Assembly (NCBI RefSeq): GCF_954871325.1
Contig: NC_088778.1
Coordinates: forward strand, 10,232,882 to 10,296,881
Reading direction: 5' to 3'
DNA from: Gordionus sp. m RMFG-2023
Taxonomy: Eukaryota > Nematomorpha > Gordioida > Chordodea > Parachordodidae
DNA: 64,000 nucleotides
In this document: piece after piece, positions 11,301-21,330 of the stretch
Layout: each line of letters starts with the position of its first letter
Numbering within the stretch: the first letter of the stretch is position 1
The notes under the pieces: model-generated
The model's database searches: none
The model's input: the letters and a program-made list of their open reading frames with translations, nothing else
Told to the model about the DNA's origin: nothing
Position numbers and translations under genes: made by a program

Positions 11301-13330
11301 CCCCCGATTTCTCCCCTAGAATTCCCCCCGATATCTCCCCTATAATTCCCCCCGCTATCTCCCCTAGAATTCCCCCCGATATCTCCCCTAGAATTCCCCC
11401 CGATTTCTCCCCTAGAATTCCCCCCGATTTCTCCCCTAGAATTCCCCCCGATTTCTCCTCTAAAATTCCGCCCGATATCTCCCCTAGAATTCCCCCCGAT
11501 ATCTCCCCTATAATTCCCCCCGCTATCTCCCCTAGAATTCCCCCCGATATCTCCCCTAGAATTCCCCCCGATTTCTCCCCTAGAATTCCCCCCGATTTCT
11601 CCCCTAGAATTCCCCCCGATTTCTCCTCTAAAATTCCGCCCGATATCTCCCCTAGAATTCCCCCCGATATCTCCTCTTCCACCCCTTTCTCCCCCCAAAA
11701 AGGTCTCAATTCCAGGTAATTTATCTCTATACAAATAATTCATATATTGATTTCCCTCATCCCTTTCAATAGGTACAAATATACCGCACCAAGCAAATAC
11801 ACCCCAAAAATTACAATCTGGACCTATTCGCGTGATCCAGTCCCATCCCAATATGGCCTCTACTCTTCGATTAATTATCCATAAGTCCAATATCTCCACT
11901 CTATTGTCCAACACCACTTTTAATTCAACTCTTCCCATCACGGCTACTTCTGATCCATCCAACTGCCGGATCTTGATGTCTTCGCTTTTAATCATTCCCT
12001 CCGACCAAATACCCCGAAATTCTCATATCCCATCACGGAGATAGCTGCCCCGGTGTCAAATAACATGCATACCATATTCCCATTCAAATTAATCCATACT
12101 CTAGGGCAAGGATCATGCACTATTTCCTCTTGGATCATATTTATACATTTCGACTTCTCCCTTTTATTCCCATAATTAAATTTTTCCATTTCTTTGACCC
12201 ATCGCTTCTCGACCTCTGTGGTATATCTTTTGCTATCATATAGTCACAAATACTGACATTCTCTCGCCACATGTCCTTCCTTGCGGCATCAAAAACATAT
12301 ATTATTTAAACTTTTATTCTCCGTTAAATTGGATATTTCTATATCCTTATTTTCCCCGCTTTCAAGAATTCTTACATTTGGAGCAATTTGAGCCATATCT
12401 CTCTGTGGAAAACCGCCCCTTGTATTGAAATTGGCAACATTTCATTTTTCCCTATTATGACCAAATCCTGTAACATCTGAAATTATAATCATTATTAAAT
12501 CTATGGTTATTATAGTTAACTAGTCTTATAATCAAAGCTTGAAAAATTATTGTAAGATCCTGGGTAGTTTGCCCTGACGTTGTTGTAATAACTCGCATTA
12601 TAGTTCTGATATCTAGGGTTGTAATAATTTCCTTGATAATTATTTCTTTGAAAGTCATGGCTTCTTATTGTCCATCGTTGTCTGTTATCGTAATTAGATT
12701 GTAAATTTTGTATTTCGTCATGGTCTCCATATCTCACCATCTGTTTGTTTTCTTCTGTATTCCTACCTCTTTGCCTTTCTAAATGTTTCATGGTTGTTTC
12801 ATCTTATGTTTTTTCGTTTAAAAAAATATTTTCAACTTTAGCAATTATATTTTCTTTTAATTCCAACTCTTCAAAATCCACTCGTAAAGTAAGAACTTCT
12901 GCTAATGTAATGTTTTCTTTTAACGTAATTTTCTGCCTAATATTTTTGATGATTGACGAAATATTTACTTTTTCAATTACTCTCCTATCATCTAGCAAAC
13001 ACTCATTTTTTTTTAAATGCATAATCTACTTACCCAATTGATGTAAATTTCATTATTACCTTGTACAGCTGCGTTAAATAATATGAAGTTCGAACTTGTA
13101 GATTTCCTCGGGTGTAATAACCTGAATTTTTCAATCAATATCGATGGATTAATGAAGTCGGTAGGTGAACATATCTACTTGAGCTTGATATATTCTTCGT
13201 CTGGTAATTTTCTTGTAAAAAATCCTGCTTTTTTGATATCCGAGATCTGAGCATCCTTGAATATGTCTTAGAATCTACTTAGAAAAAGATCGCCATTGCC
13301 TGAGTATACCGGAAATTCAATATTTATATT
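8343..13330 (-). mobile_element. Ty3/gypsy LTR retrotransposon, nearly full coding complement
   Basis: Reading the minus strand from about 13.3 kb, the parts are: gag with an Asn/Tyr-rich tail and a weak CCHC knuckle near 12.28 kb; protease (FDTGAAISVMG) near 12.05 kb; a Gly/Asn/Arg repeat region at 11.69-11.13 kb; RT with an YMDD box at about 10.7-10.1 kb; RNase H at about 9.95-9.5 kb; and integrase at 9.27-8.34 kb. The integrase has a zinc-binding N-terminus, the core motifs LDFLDF, DGGPAF and NGQAERMVALVKSW, and a C-terminal domain. The coding region is more GC-rich than its surroundings. It looks broken, with roughly six to ten breaks mostly in gag and RNase H. LTRs could not be placed. 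Open long frames suggest moderate age. Confidence 0.85.
11129..11690 (-). repeat. 24-bp coding minisatellite with 168-bp higher-order unit
   Basis: About 23 copies of a 24-bp unit (plus strand ccccccgatatctcccctag plus aatt) keep the reading frame of the gypsy polyprotein. They encode the octapeptide GGNSRGEI/GGNSRGDI between protease and RT. A variant unit (ctcctctaaaattccgcccg) recurs exactly 168 bp apart (11461 and 11629), so blocks of seven units were duplicated recently. The array is C-rich on the plus strand and purine-rich on the coding strand. Confidence 0.9.
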
Positions 13331-13339
13331 AACATTATT

Positions 13340-13976
13340 ATTGAGAACCTGTTTGATATTTATTTATTAATTTACGATTTCATTGGGTATGTAGCGGACT
13401 GCCACCGTGATATGTTCTGGAATATTGGACAAATATTCGGAGAAAATTGTAATAATAGTTATTTTATTTAAGAATCAAATTAATTTTTCACTGAAAATAT
13501 AAAATGAAATTCGATCTTTTTATAATAAAATTTGTAACTAATATAATGTCATTCACAATTAGAATTTGTGTGGTTCAGAAAAAAGAAAAACAATTTAATT
13601 TTTTGAATTTACCAAAACAAAAACTAGTAAAAAAAAGAAAAATAATTTAAATTTTGAATCTCATTACCAAAACAAAACAAGTAGTTTAAAGGAGAATTAT
13701 AAAAAAAAAGACAATTACAATTACTTAACAAAAACATTATTAATTATCATAAAATTTGAAAAAAAAGAAAAATAAGAAGAAGAAAATTTGGTTGGTAATG
13801 GTGATGGCAGTTTCAATGAATACGGCCAAAAGAGGAATTTTTTTCCGTTTATTACGTAATATCACATTTTGTCTCAATAATAAACAATAATGTTAATATT
13901 GTAATTTAAAAATTCCTGTTTGTAAATGTCTAATTACTCGCATGGATAAAAATTAGAAGAAAATTTTTGTGCACAT
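13340..13976. other. AT-rich flank, no gene seen
   Basis: Only A/T-rich and GAAAA-rich sequence up to the 9-bp target duplication of the MULE. Nothing else is recognisable. Confidence 0.6.
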
Positions 13977-13985
13977 GTCCAATCG

Positions 13986-14476
13986 GGTTACATGTCAATA
14001 CCGCGAAAATTTTAGCGCGAAATGTATTATCGCGAATGCATTATCGCGAATGCATTATCGCGAATGTTGATTACCGCGAAAAGATATTATAGCGAATGCA
14101 TTACAGCGAATGCATTATCGCGAATATAATATAGCGAATGCATTACCGCGAATGCATTATAGCGAATATAATACAGCGAAAATATTATAGCGAATGTATT
14201 AGCGCGAATGTAATACCGCGAAAATGTTATCGCGAATGTATTATAGCGAATACATTACAGCGAATGAATTATCGCGAATTCATTATCGCGAATATATTAC
14301 CGCGAATGCATTATAGCGAATGTATTATAGCGAATGAATTATCGCGAATACATTATAGCGAATGCATTATAGCGAATGCATTATAGCGAATGCATTATAG
14401 CTGCATTATAGCGAATGCATTATAGCGAATGCATTATCGCGAATGCATTATAACGAATGCAATATCATATCGCGAA
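13986..14476 (+). repeat. Left TIR of the MULE: 14-bp tandem array
   Basis: After a 19-bp unique tip the TIR is about 33 units of a 14-bp motif, GCGAATGCATTATA or GCGAATGCATTATC, with variants (ACCGCG, GCGCG, ACAGCG junctions; AATATAAT cores). The unit holds ATGCAT and half-sites GCGAAT/ATTCGC, so adjacent units can form small palindromes. The outermost 90 bp, including GAAAAGATATTATAGCG, match the right end in inverse order almost base for base. This shows real TIR homology and not just shared satellite. Confidence 0.9.
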
Positions 14477-16361
14477 TGGAGTTTCATGAAAGTTACAATT
14501 TTATATTTATCGACTTTTCGACTGACTTAGTTGAATCTGAAAATTAAGTTAAAATGGGGATTGGCTCTAAAAACATTTTTTTATTGAAATTAAGGCTAAG
14601 GCTTTTCTTTTTTTTGACTCAAAATATATAAAAAAGATTCTAAGTAATAAAATAGATTTCTCTTTTTCATCTAATCATTTTAAATATTAAACATCAAGTT
14701 TTTTCTTTTTAATTTATTGAAAACTTGTAGGGGGAAACGGGGTTATGGCGAACCCTAAAGGCAAACCTTAAGAAAATTATAAGTACTTTATCATTTTTAA
14801 TAAAAAATATCTCATTTTGTTCAGCTCTATTAGTTTTATGATGTGTTTAAATTTCAAAAATACATCTCTAATAATTTTTTCAAAATATCATTTTTCCTGG
14901 AATTTTTTTTGGTAACCGAGTGAACCCTACCCGGGGACGAACAAGCCCTTGGTCGAGGCTATTATAAACTCTGCTTAATTTTCCATATATAAAAGTTATA
15001 TATTTTTTTATTAGGATATATTTAATGATTTAAAACATAAAAATGTTATATAAAATCATTTAAAACATTCACAATCTTTGCAAAGCCATGTAACTAATAA
15101 CTGACATTGAAAGCAGTCTTGATTGTTATGCTTGATATAATTTATTTGTATACCAAACAATTATTTATCATATAATAACATTTTTCGATTTTTTTTCTTT
15201 TAGTTGGTCTCTCCTTGGCTTTTTTTGCATGTCAAATTTTTTAAAAATAGCAAAAAAAAGGTTCGACCTAACCCCATAAAAATAGCCCCAGTAGCACCAC
15301 TTTGATTAAGATCATATTTTGAAGTATTTATATTATCAATTTTGTTCGGGTAAATTGTTATTCTATTAAATAGGATTTTTTCTTTTATATAAGATGATTT
15401 TTGTGTGGTAAAATTGTATATTAATCTTTATTTTTGAAAAATAGTAAAAGTGTAAAAAGTTACTTTTGAAGGTACGAATGATATAAAGCATTATAAAAAT
15501 TCTTCAAGCGGTTCGATAGAAATAAAAATTATAGCCGCATATGCAATATATAAGTATATAGTTTTGGTAAAAAATTATCTCTTAGAGTTTAATACTCTAG
15601 AAAATAAAGCCACTCTCACTATAACCCTGGGTTCATTATAACACCGGTCTCCCCTAATTATGGGCATCAGAAATTTTTTAGCTTTAGCTGATAACATAAA
15701 ATAATATCACAAAGTACTTTCCAAAATGTCTTACTTTGTGTAATAAACAAAAAATGTCTACCAATATGGCAGGTAACATCAAGAAATTGGGTAGGTATCT
15801 GATAAATTCTAGTGGAATTCGTATTACGAATCTATGGTTTTGCTTGATAAAATCTTAGTTGAAAAACAAAAGGAGATTGATGAGTTATATGATAACCATG
15901 GGGTTAGCTTGGTGAACTGGATTAATATTCCACTTTTTCCTAGAGAATTCAGGAATTAAACTTGATTCCAATTTTTATTCTCATGTCAAAATTTTATCAT
16001 TATCAGATCTTTGATAAAATACATAATTTAGAAAATTATCGTATGTTTATATTGTTAGTGGTATTTAATAATGAGATTTGTTTAATAATGCCAAAATATT
16101 TTTGTTATAGTTTATGAATTTGAAGAAATCTTTAAAAATATATATGTCCGACTACATTTTTTTATCTTAATTTTCTAAAAGCCACTTTATAAAATTTAAA
16201 ATATTTTGTTTTTATGTTATAGTTTATGAATTAAAGGAAATCTTTAAAAATATATATGTACGACTACATTTTTTTTATCTTAATTTTCTAAAAACCACTT
16301 TAAATTATATATTTTGAGAATATTAAGACAGGAGATTTCATAAAAAACGAATGACACGTTT
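14477..16361. other. MULE left interior, no gene
   Basis: AT-rich, without a credible reading frame. It holds the nested MITE at 14730-15654 and a 112-bp tandem duplication at 16104-16312 (gttatagtttatgaatt...ctaaaa.ccacttt twice). Short repeats of ttttatgtggtcatttgaat occur just inside, at 16560-16690. Confidence 0.6.
14730..15654. mobile_element. TA-flanked MITE nested in the MULE
   Basis: The left end is TA|GGGGGAAACGGGGTTATGG and continues CGAACCC. The right end, reverse complemented, is TA|GGGGAGACCGGTGTTATAA and continues TGAACCC. About 20 of 26 positions match if one gap is allowed. TA dinucleotides at both edges (14728-14729, 15655-15656) fit a Tc1/mariner-like TSD. Related motifs (gtgaaccctacccgggg near 14920; ggttcgacctaacccc near 15262) recur inside. 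There is no transposase, so it is non-autonomous. It inserted after or with the formation of this MULE copy. Confidence 0.65.
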
Positions 16362-16514
16362 AATCAGAGGTAAAAAATGCAGACCGAAGAACACAGGTAT
16401 ATTAATTTACGACATTTATATTATTTATTTGAAATATGTTAAATTCAATTTTGTCAGTACTGTAAAAAATAGCTAAATATTAATAAAAGTATAATTTTTT
16501 TGGCGTTGATAAAG
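16362..16514 (+). repeat. Inner inverted repeat, left arm
   Basis: From aatcagaggtaaaaaatgca to ggcgttgataaag this 153-bp arm is the inverse of 19390-19562. The two are about 90 percent identical, apart from some 20 bp present only in the right arm. The arms enclose the transposase gene tightly (about 580 bp before its ATG). Homology stops abruptly at both sides. No direct duplication flanks the pair. Confidence 0.85.
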
Positions 16515-17091
16515 GGGTAACTACCTGAATCACGGGGAAATTTTTGATATTTTATTTATTTATTAATTTTTTAATATGTGGTCACTTGAATATTTATTTT
16601 TTTATATATTTTTATGTGGTCATTTGAATAATTATTATTTTAACTTATATATTTTTATGTGGTCATTTTAATAATTATTATATGGTCATTTTATTATTAA
16701 GAAAACCTCTCATTTGTATATATGTGAATATAGTTATTTTAGTAATTTGTTTTTCCTTAAAAATATATATATATCTATATTATCATTAATCATAATTAAA
16801 ATTAGACATAAATTTGATATAAAAAATAAATTTTTTATTTTTATAGGCAAAATATATTTAAAAATAATTTTAAAATAGCGTAAAATTATTTATGACCCAG
16901 ACAAAATGTTTTTAAGATTATTTTATCCCTTTTTTTTATTCAAGGGTGTTCTGAGAATTTATATTACAGCAACTGGCTTGTTTTTTAAGAATAGTAAAGA
17001 TTCGAAAATTTTTGTCATTTTATTTTACATATTATTAAAATATTTTTATTTTTTATATAAACAAATTACTCAATATATCATTTAAATAATT

Positions 17092-18722
17092 ATGATTAAA
17101 AGTTATAAAGGTTTAGATCTAGAGATATATAATAACTTTGTTTACAGGCTTGATAAAAAGGTGCCTCCTACCTACTACTATAGGTGCGTAGAGAGAGATA
17201 CTCATAAGTGTATGGCCAGGCTCACATGCCGAAATAATGAAAAAATTCCAAATAAATTCGAGCACAATCATATTCCGGATATTGCTCAAACTGAGTCACG
17301 AAAAATTGTTAACGAAATTAAGCATAAAGCGAAAACAACTATCGATACTCCCAGTATGATTACCTCGGAGATATCGGCAAATCTAGATGAATCCATCGCA
17401 ATGAAGATTCCTAACTCCAGCCTTATTAAAAGGATAATACACCGTACAAGAAGCTCTCACAATCATCCACCACTGTGCCCAACTTCTTTAGCCGAATTAA
17501 TTTTACCCTACGAATATACTATTACAGAGAAAGGCTAGAATTTTATCATTCATGATGATGAGGTAAAATTGAACAATTTGTTTAAATTTTATATATTTCA
17601 ACTGAAAATCAAAATTTGGTAAATTGCAAGTAATTATTTTAAAAATTATTAGATTAAACTTTTAATACTGCAATTTTATATTATAAATTAAGATAAACGA
17701 GCGACTTTTAATATTCTCCACTGATGGAAATCTTGAATTTCTCTCCTCATGTGCGATGTAGTTCGCCGATGGTACTTTTAAATGTACACCTCCTCTTTTT
17801 CATCAACTTTATACGCTTCACGGAGTAAAAAATAAAACGGTTTTCCCCCTAGTTTACATATTGATGACCGGTAAAAGGAGTGAGGATTACAAGCGAGTTT
17901 TTGAAATTATTCGATCATATGTAACAATCTCTCCTGATTTTATAATGACCGATTTTGAGTTATCGGCAATCAATGCATTCAAATCGGTCTTCCAGTTAAC
18001 GAAACAAAGAGGATGTTTATTTCATTTTGGTCAAAGTTTTTGGAGAAAAATACAAAGGTTTCCAGAAATATCAATGCAATATAAAACCTATACACAATTT
18101 TGTTTATTTTTAAAAATGATGGTATGTTTGGCCTATGTGCCAGAAACAGATGTTACAATGGCTTTTGAGACATTAATAATGTCTCCGTTTTATCAAGAAA
18201 ATGTTATTTTACAGCCCATTATTGATTATTTTGAAAACACATATATAGGGAAATCTTATGGGAGGGAAAGATTAATCCCAATTTTTCCTATTCCTTTATG
18301 GAATTGCTATAATTCCATACTTAATGGCGACGCGAATACAAATAATTCTATGGAGGGATGGCACAGGAGTTTTAATTCATTGCTGACTTCCTATCATCCT
18401 ACAATATGGAGATTTATAACAGGTATAATATTAAATTTCCAGGTAAAAAATTTAAGAAAAAAATTATAGAATAATTTAGTTTTTTTAAAAAGGAAAATTG
18501 ATTATACATTGAATATTTATATCATTTTAAGGACTTAAAAAGCAACAAAGTTTAACTGAGTTAAAAAATGTCCAACTACAAGAAGGTGATGATGAAGCTT
18601 CTCCAAGAAAAAAATACCGGAATCTCTCAGAAAGACTAAAAAGAATAGTATCGGATTACAGAAATCGCGATATTTTATCGTACTTGAAGGGCCTAGCATC
18701 CAATATTAATTTAAATATATAA
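17092..18722 (+). pseudogene. MULE (Phantom-like) transposase, three exons, two premature stops
   Basis: The first exon (17092-17562) encodes a FLYWCH-type zinc finger at residues 5-62, with C32, C40, H58 and H60. Intron 17563-17692 is GT-AG, phase 0. The second exon (17693-18422) has FADGTFKCTPPLFHQLYTLHG (first catalytic Asp, D183), TDFELSAINAF (D244), the CLFHFGQ motif, and NNSMEGWH with E378 as likely third acidic residue. The second intron, 18423-18531, has CAG|GTATAA and TTTTAAG|GA. The third exon (18532-18722) ends with the family signature SPRKKYRNLSERLKRIVSDY. The product would be 463 codons, a usual length. In-frame TAG codons sit at 17536-17538 and 17759-17761; the second replaces a residue just before FADGTFK that I recall as Trp in relatives. 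Exons were inferred by frame and family pattern, not from RNA. Confidence 0.8.
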
Positions 18723-19389
18723 TTTTACAATAATGTATTCAATTATAATAAAAAAATAAAATAGCAAATATATATTTTTATATTATTTTATATTTTTTAG
18801 TAAAAATATAAAACTCTATAAGCAGCTAGCAGATTGTAATGGTATTCTCATATTATTATTATTAGATTTTTGGTTAGAAAAATTCATTTTTGTGGCAATA
18901 TAGTGAATTGATCTTTAATAATATATGAAGAGTTTTATAAATAAAATTAAATTCTATATATAAATTGAAACGCGAAAGTGAGATTTAAAAAAATTACTAA
19001 TCAAAATATTAAGGGTTGTAAACATTAATAAATTTTAATATAACGAGTTAGATTTCAGGCACTAGTCTTGATCCCAAGTTCAGTTAGGGTTCCAGAATTT
19101 AAAAAAAATTAAATTATTATTTTAGAGTAATAAAATATAACAAAATATGAGTTAATAAACAAGTCATGTAATCTATTTATAAATCTTATTTCGTAGTATC
19201 ATCAATTAACTTATATAAATCTTTAAAAAAATTGAAAAAGAATTATTGCACCTTTCATCTTTTTAAAGTAAGGTGCCAGAAGTAAATTATAGTTTGGTAA
19301 TAACTTTATTTTTATCCAATTCCAAAAATGTCTAAAGATTTTAATAGAAAAATATAATTTCAGCCGCTGGGTTATTTTTGAAAGGATAG

Positions 19390-19562
19390 CTTTATCAACG
19401 CCAAAAAAAATTATACTTTTATTAATATTTAGCTATTTTTTACAGTACAAACAAAATTGAATTTAACATATTTCAATGTCATAATTAGTAATAAAATAAA
19501 TAATGTAAATGTCGTAAATTAATATACCTGTGTTCTTCGGTCTGCATTTTTTAGCTCTGATT
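19390..19562 (-). repeat. Inner inverted repeat, right arm
   Basis: Inverse partner of 16362-16514. It contains ctgtgttcttcggtctgcat and the reverse of ggcgttgataaag. It lies about 670 bp after the transposase stop codon. Confidence 0.85.
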
Positions 19563-20334
19563 ATTTAAAGCCCTGCCCTAAATTTTCAAATTTCGTTATT
19601 TTGAATATTTTCTCTGTATTTTATAAATTGTTTTATACGGAATTTAAGATAAGTAACTAATATTAAAGCATAATTAAAATGTTTTTCACTATAATATTAA
19701 ACGGCATAAAAATATGGATTTGTGGCCTTCTGTCTCTCTTAAAGTTGAAATTGTTTTAAACCGTATCATGAATAATAAACCAGTTTGCACAGTGAGATTT
19801 AGAAATAATTAAATAGACAGAATATGAAATTAAAAAATCTTCTTTTCCCATTTCAGAAAGTCTCATAATCATTATGTTTAAAAATATTTATTGTAGGCAT
19901 TCCCTTTCAGGCAGAATAATATGATTTGAAAATAACTTACAAAATATTAAATTTGAACTAAATTCACATATCATCTCTATTGAAACCACCAAAATATATA
20001 ATTAAATATATTTTTTATCATTTTAAGATTTATATTTGAAACAGGAGTTGGCATTTATTATTTTTAAATTTAACAATGTTTAAATTTAAAAAAGATAAGA
20101 TTTTATGTTTTAAAGCTATAAAATTAATGACGATTACAAAAGATTTAATAAGATAGAGGTCTCAATCCAATGTTCCCCTTCATCTAATCTTATTTAAAAA
20201 TATCAACATATTTTTTTAGCGCTGGAAAGGGTTAATCATAGCAGTAACTAGGGGCTATTAGAATTAGGTCGAATTAATTATATTATGCTTAAAAATATGA
20301 TATAATAAGTATTCATTGGCTATTATAGCTTTAA

Positions 20335-20390
20335 ATTCTATTTTTTTCCCTTTAACTTTCACCTTTTCTGGTGGTTGATAATCAAAAGAA
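20335..20390 (-). mobile_element. Very short LINE 3' tail (RTE-like)
   Basis: On the minus strand, accaccagaaaaggtgaaag followed by an A/G-rich tail matches the 3' end of the LINE at 57.6-58.4 kb (accaccagataaggtgaaag). About three quarters of some 45 bp agree. Extreme 5' truncation is typical of LINE insertions. The match is short, so this is tentative. Confidence 0.4.
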
Positions 20391-20865
20391 TTAGAAAAAA
20401 AATTAAAAAATTAAAACTTTATCATATTTTGAAATTTTTTATGAATTATTTATATACAAATGGTGTATTATTGATAATAACAATTATCCTATATGAGACT
20501 TAATAAACCAATATAATCTACAAGCCTGGGGTTTGGGGCTTGTTGGGGCAAAAATTAACTTTTACTAGAATCAATCTTAAAATATAAAATATTAAAATAT
20601 TTATTAATAGGTTTTTGTAAAAAACGACTTAATCTAATCGTTAAAAAAATTGAGTATACCAAATTCCACATATTTTTTAATAAAATACGAATTTCATAAA
20701 TAACAAGTGACGTGTTTTAGAGGTAAATAATTTTAAAACGCTACTTTAAATAAATATAGACAATTAAGCTGGTTCTCTGGTTTTTTGGAACTTAATAAAT
20801 GGGTTAAATATAATTTTGTCAAATATAAATCACTATTGCATTGTGATAATGTTAGTTGTAATACA

Positions 20866-21321
20866 TTCGCTATAATGTTTTCGCGGAAATGCATTCGCTA
20901 TAATGCATTCGCGCTAATATATTCGCTATAATACATTTGCTATGATGCATTCGCGATAATGCATTCGCGGTATTACATTCGCTGTAATACATTCGCTACA
21001 ATGTTTTCGCGGTAATGCATTCGCTATAATCGCTATAATGCATTCGCGCTAATATATTCGCTATAATACATTCGCTATGATGCATTCGCGATAATGCATT
21101 CGCGGTATTACATTCGCTGTGATGCATTCGCTATAATATTTTCGCGGTAATGCATTCGCTATAATGCATTCGCGCTAATATATTCGCTATGATACATTCG
21201 CTCTAATGCATTCGCGGTAATGCATTCGCTATAATATCTTTTCGCGGTAATCGACATTCGCGATAATGCATTCGCGATAATACATTTCGCGGTAAAAGTT
21301 TTGCGGTATTGACGTGATACG
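20866..21321 (-). repeat. Right TIR of the MULE: inverted 14-bp tandem array
   Basis: This is the reverse complement of the left array (TATAATGCATTCGC units, about 30 copies), ending gcggtattgacgtgatacg just before the TSD. A block of about 155-160 bp (from about 20875 and again from about 21030) is itself repeated within the array, suggesting higher-order duplication independent of the left arm. Confidence 0.9.
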
Positions 21322-21330
21322 GTCCAATCG

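Larger units (their letters stand above)
18723..20865. other. MULE right interior, no gene
   Basis: AT-rich and without a credible ORF apart from the inner inverted-repeat arm and a probable LINE tail near 20335-20390. The motif tatgttaggg-like unique sequence is absent. Otherwise nothing is recognised. Confidence 0.6.
13986..21321 (+). mobile_element. Mutator-like element (MULE, Phantom-like), 7336 bp, with perfect 9-bp TSD
   Basis: The direct repeat GTCCAATCG lies at 13977-13985 and 21322-21330, exactly outside inverted ends. The left end reads GGTTACATGTCAATACCGC. The reverse complement of the right end reads CGTATCACGTCAATACCGC (15 of 19 match). The ends continue into mirrored arrays of a 14-bp unit. 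A 9-bp TSD and long TIRs are hallmarks of MULEs. The element carries one transposase gene (17092-18722) with a FLYWCH finger and MULE DDE domain, the combination known for the Phantom group in animals. Also inside are an inner inverted-repeat pair (16362-16514/19390-19562), a nested TA-flanked MITE (14730-15654) and a short LINE tail (about 20335). The transposase has two stop codons, so this copy is probably dead while its ends look intact. Confidence 0.85.

Noticed and set aside
11269-11709. Second repetitive frame (GGILGEKS repeats)
   Set aside because: Same 24-bp minisatellite read in another frame; the GGNSRGE frame is continuous with the flanking polyprotein.
14015-14476. CRISPR-like regular repeats
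   Set aside because: Units are contiguous 14-bp repeats without unique spacers and are mirrored at the other end of a transposon; this is eukaryotic TIR satellite.
16345-19580. TSD around the inner inverted repeat of the MULE
   Set aside because: Flanks acacgttta and atttaaagc share no convincing direct repeat.
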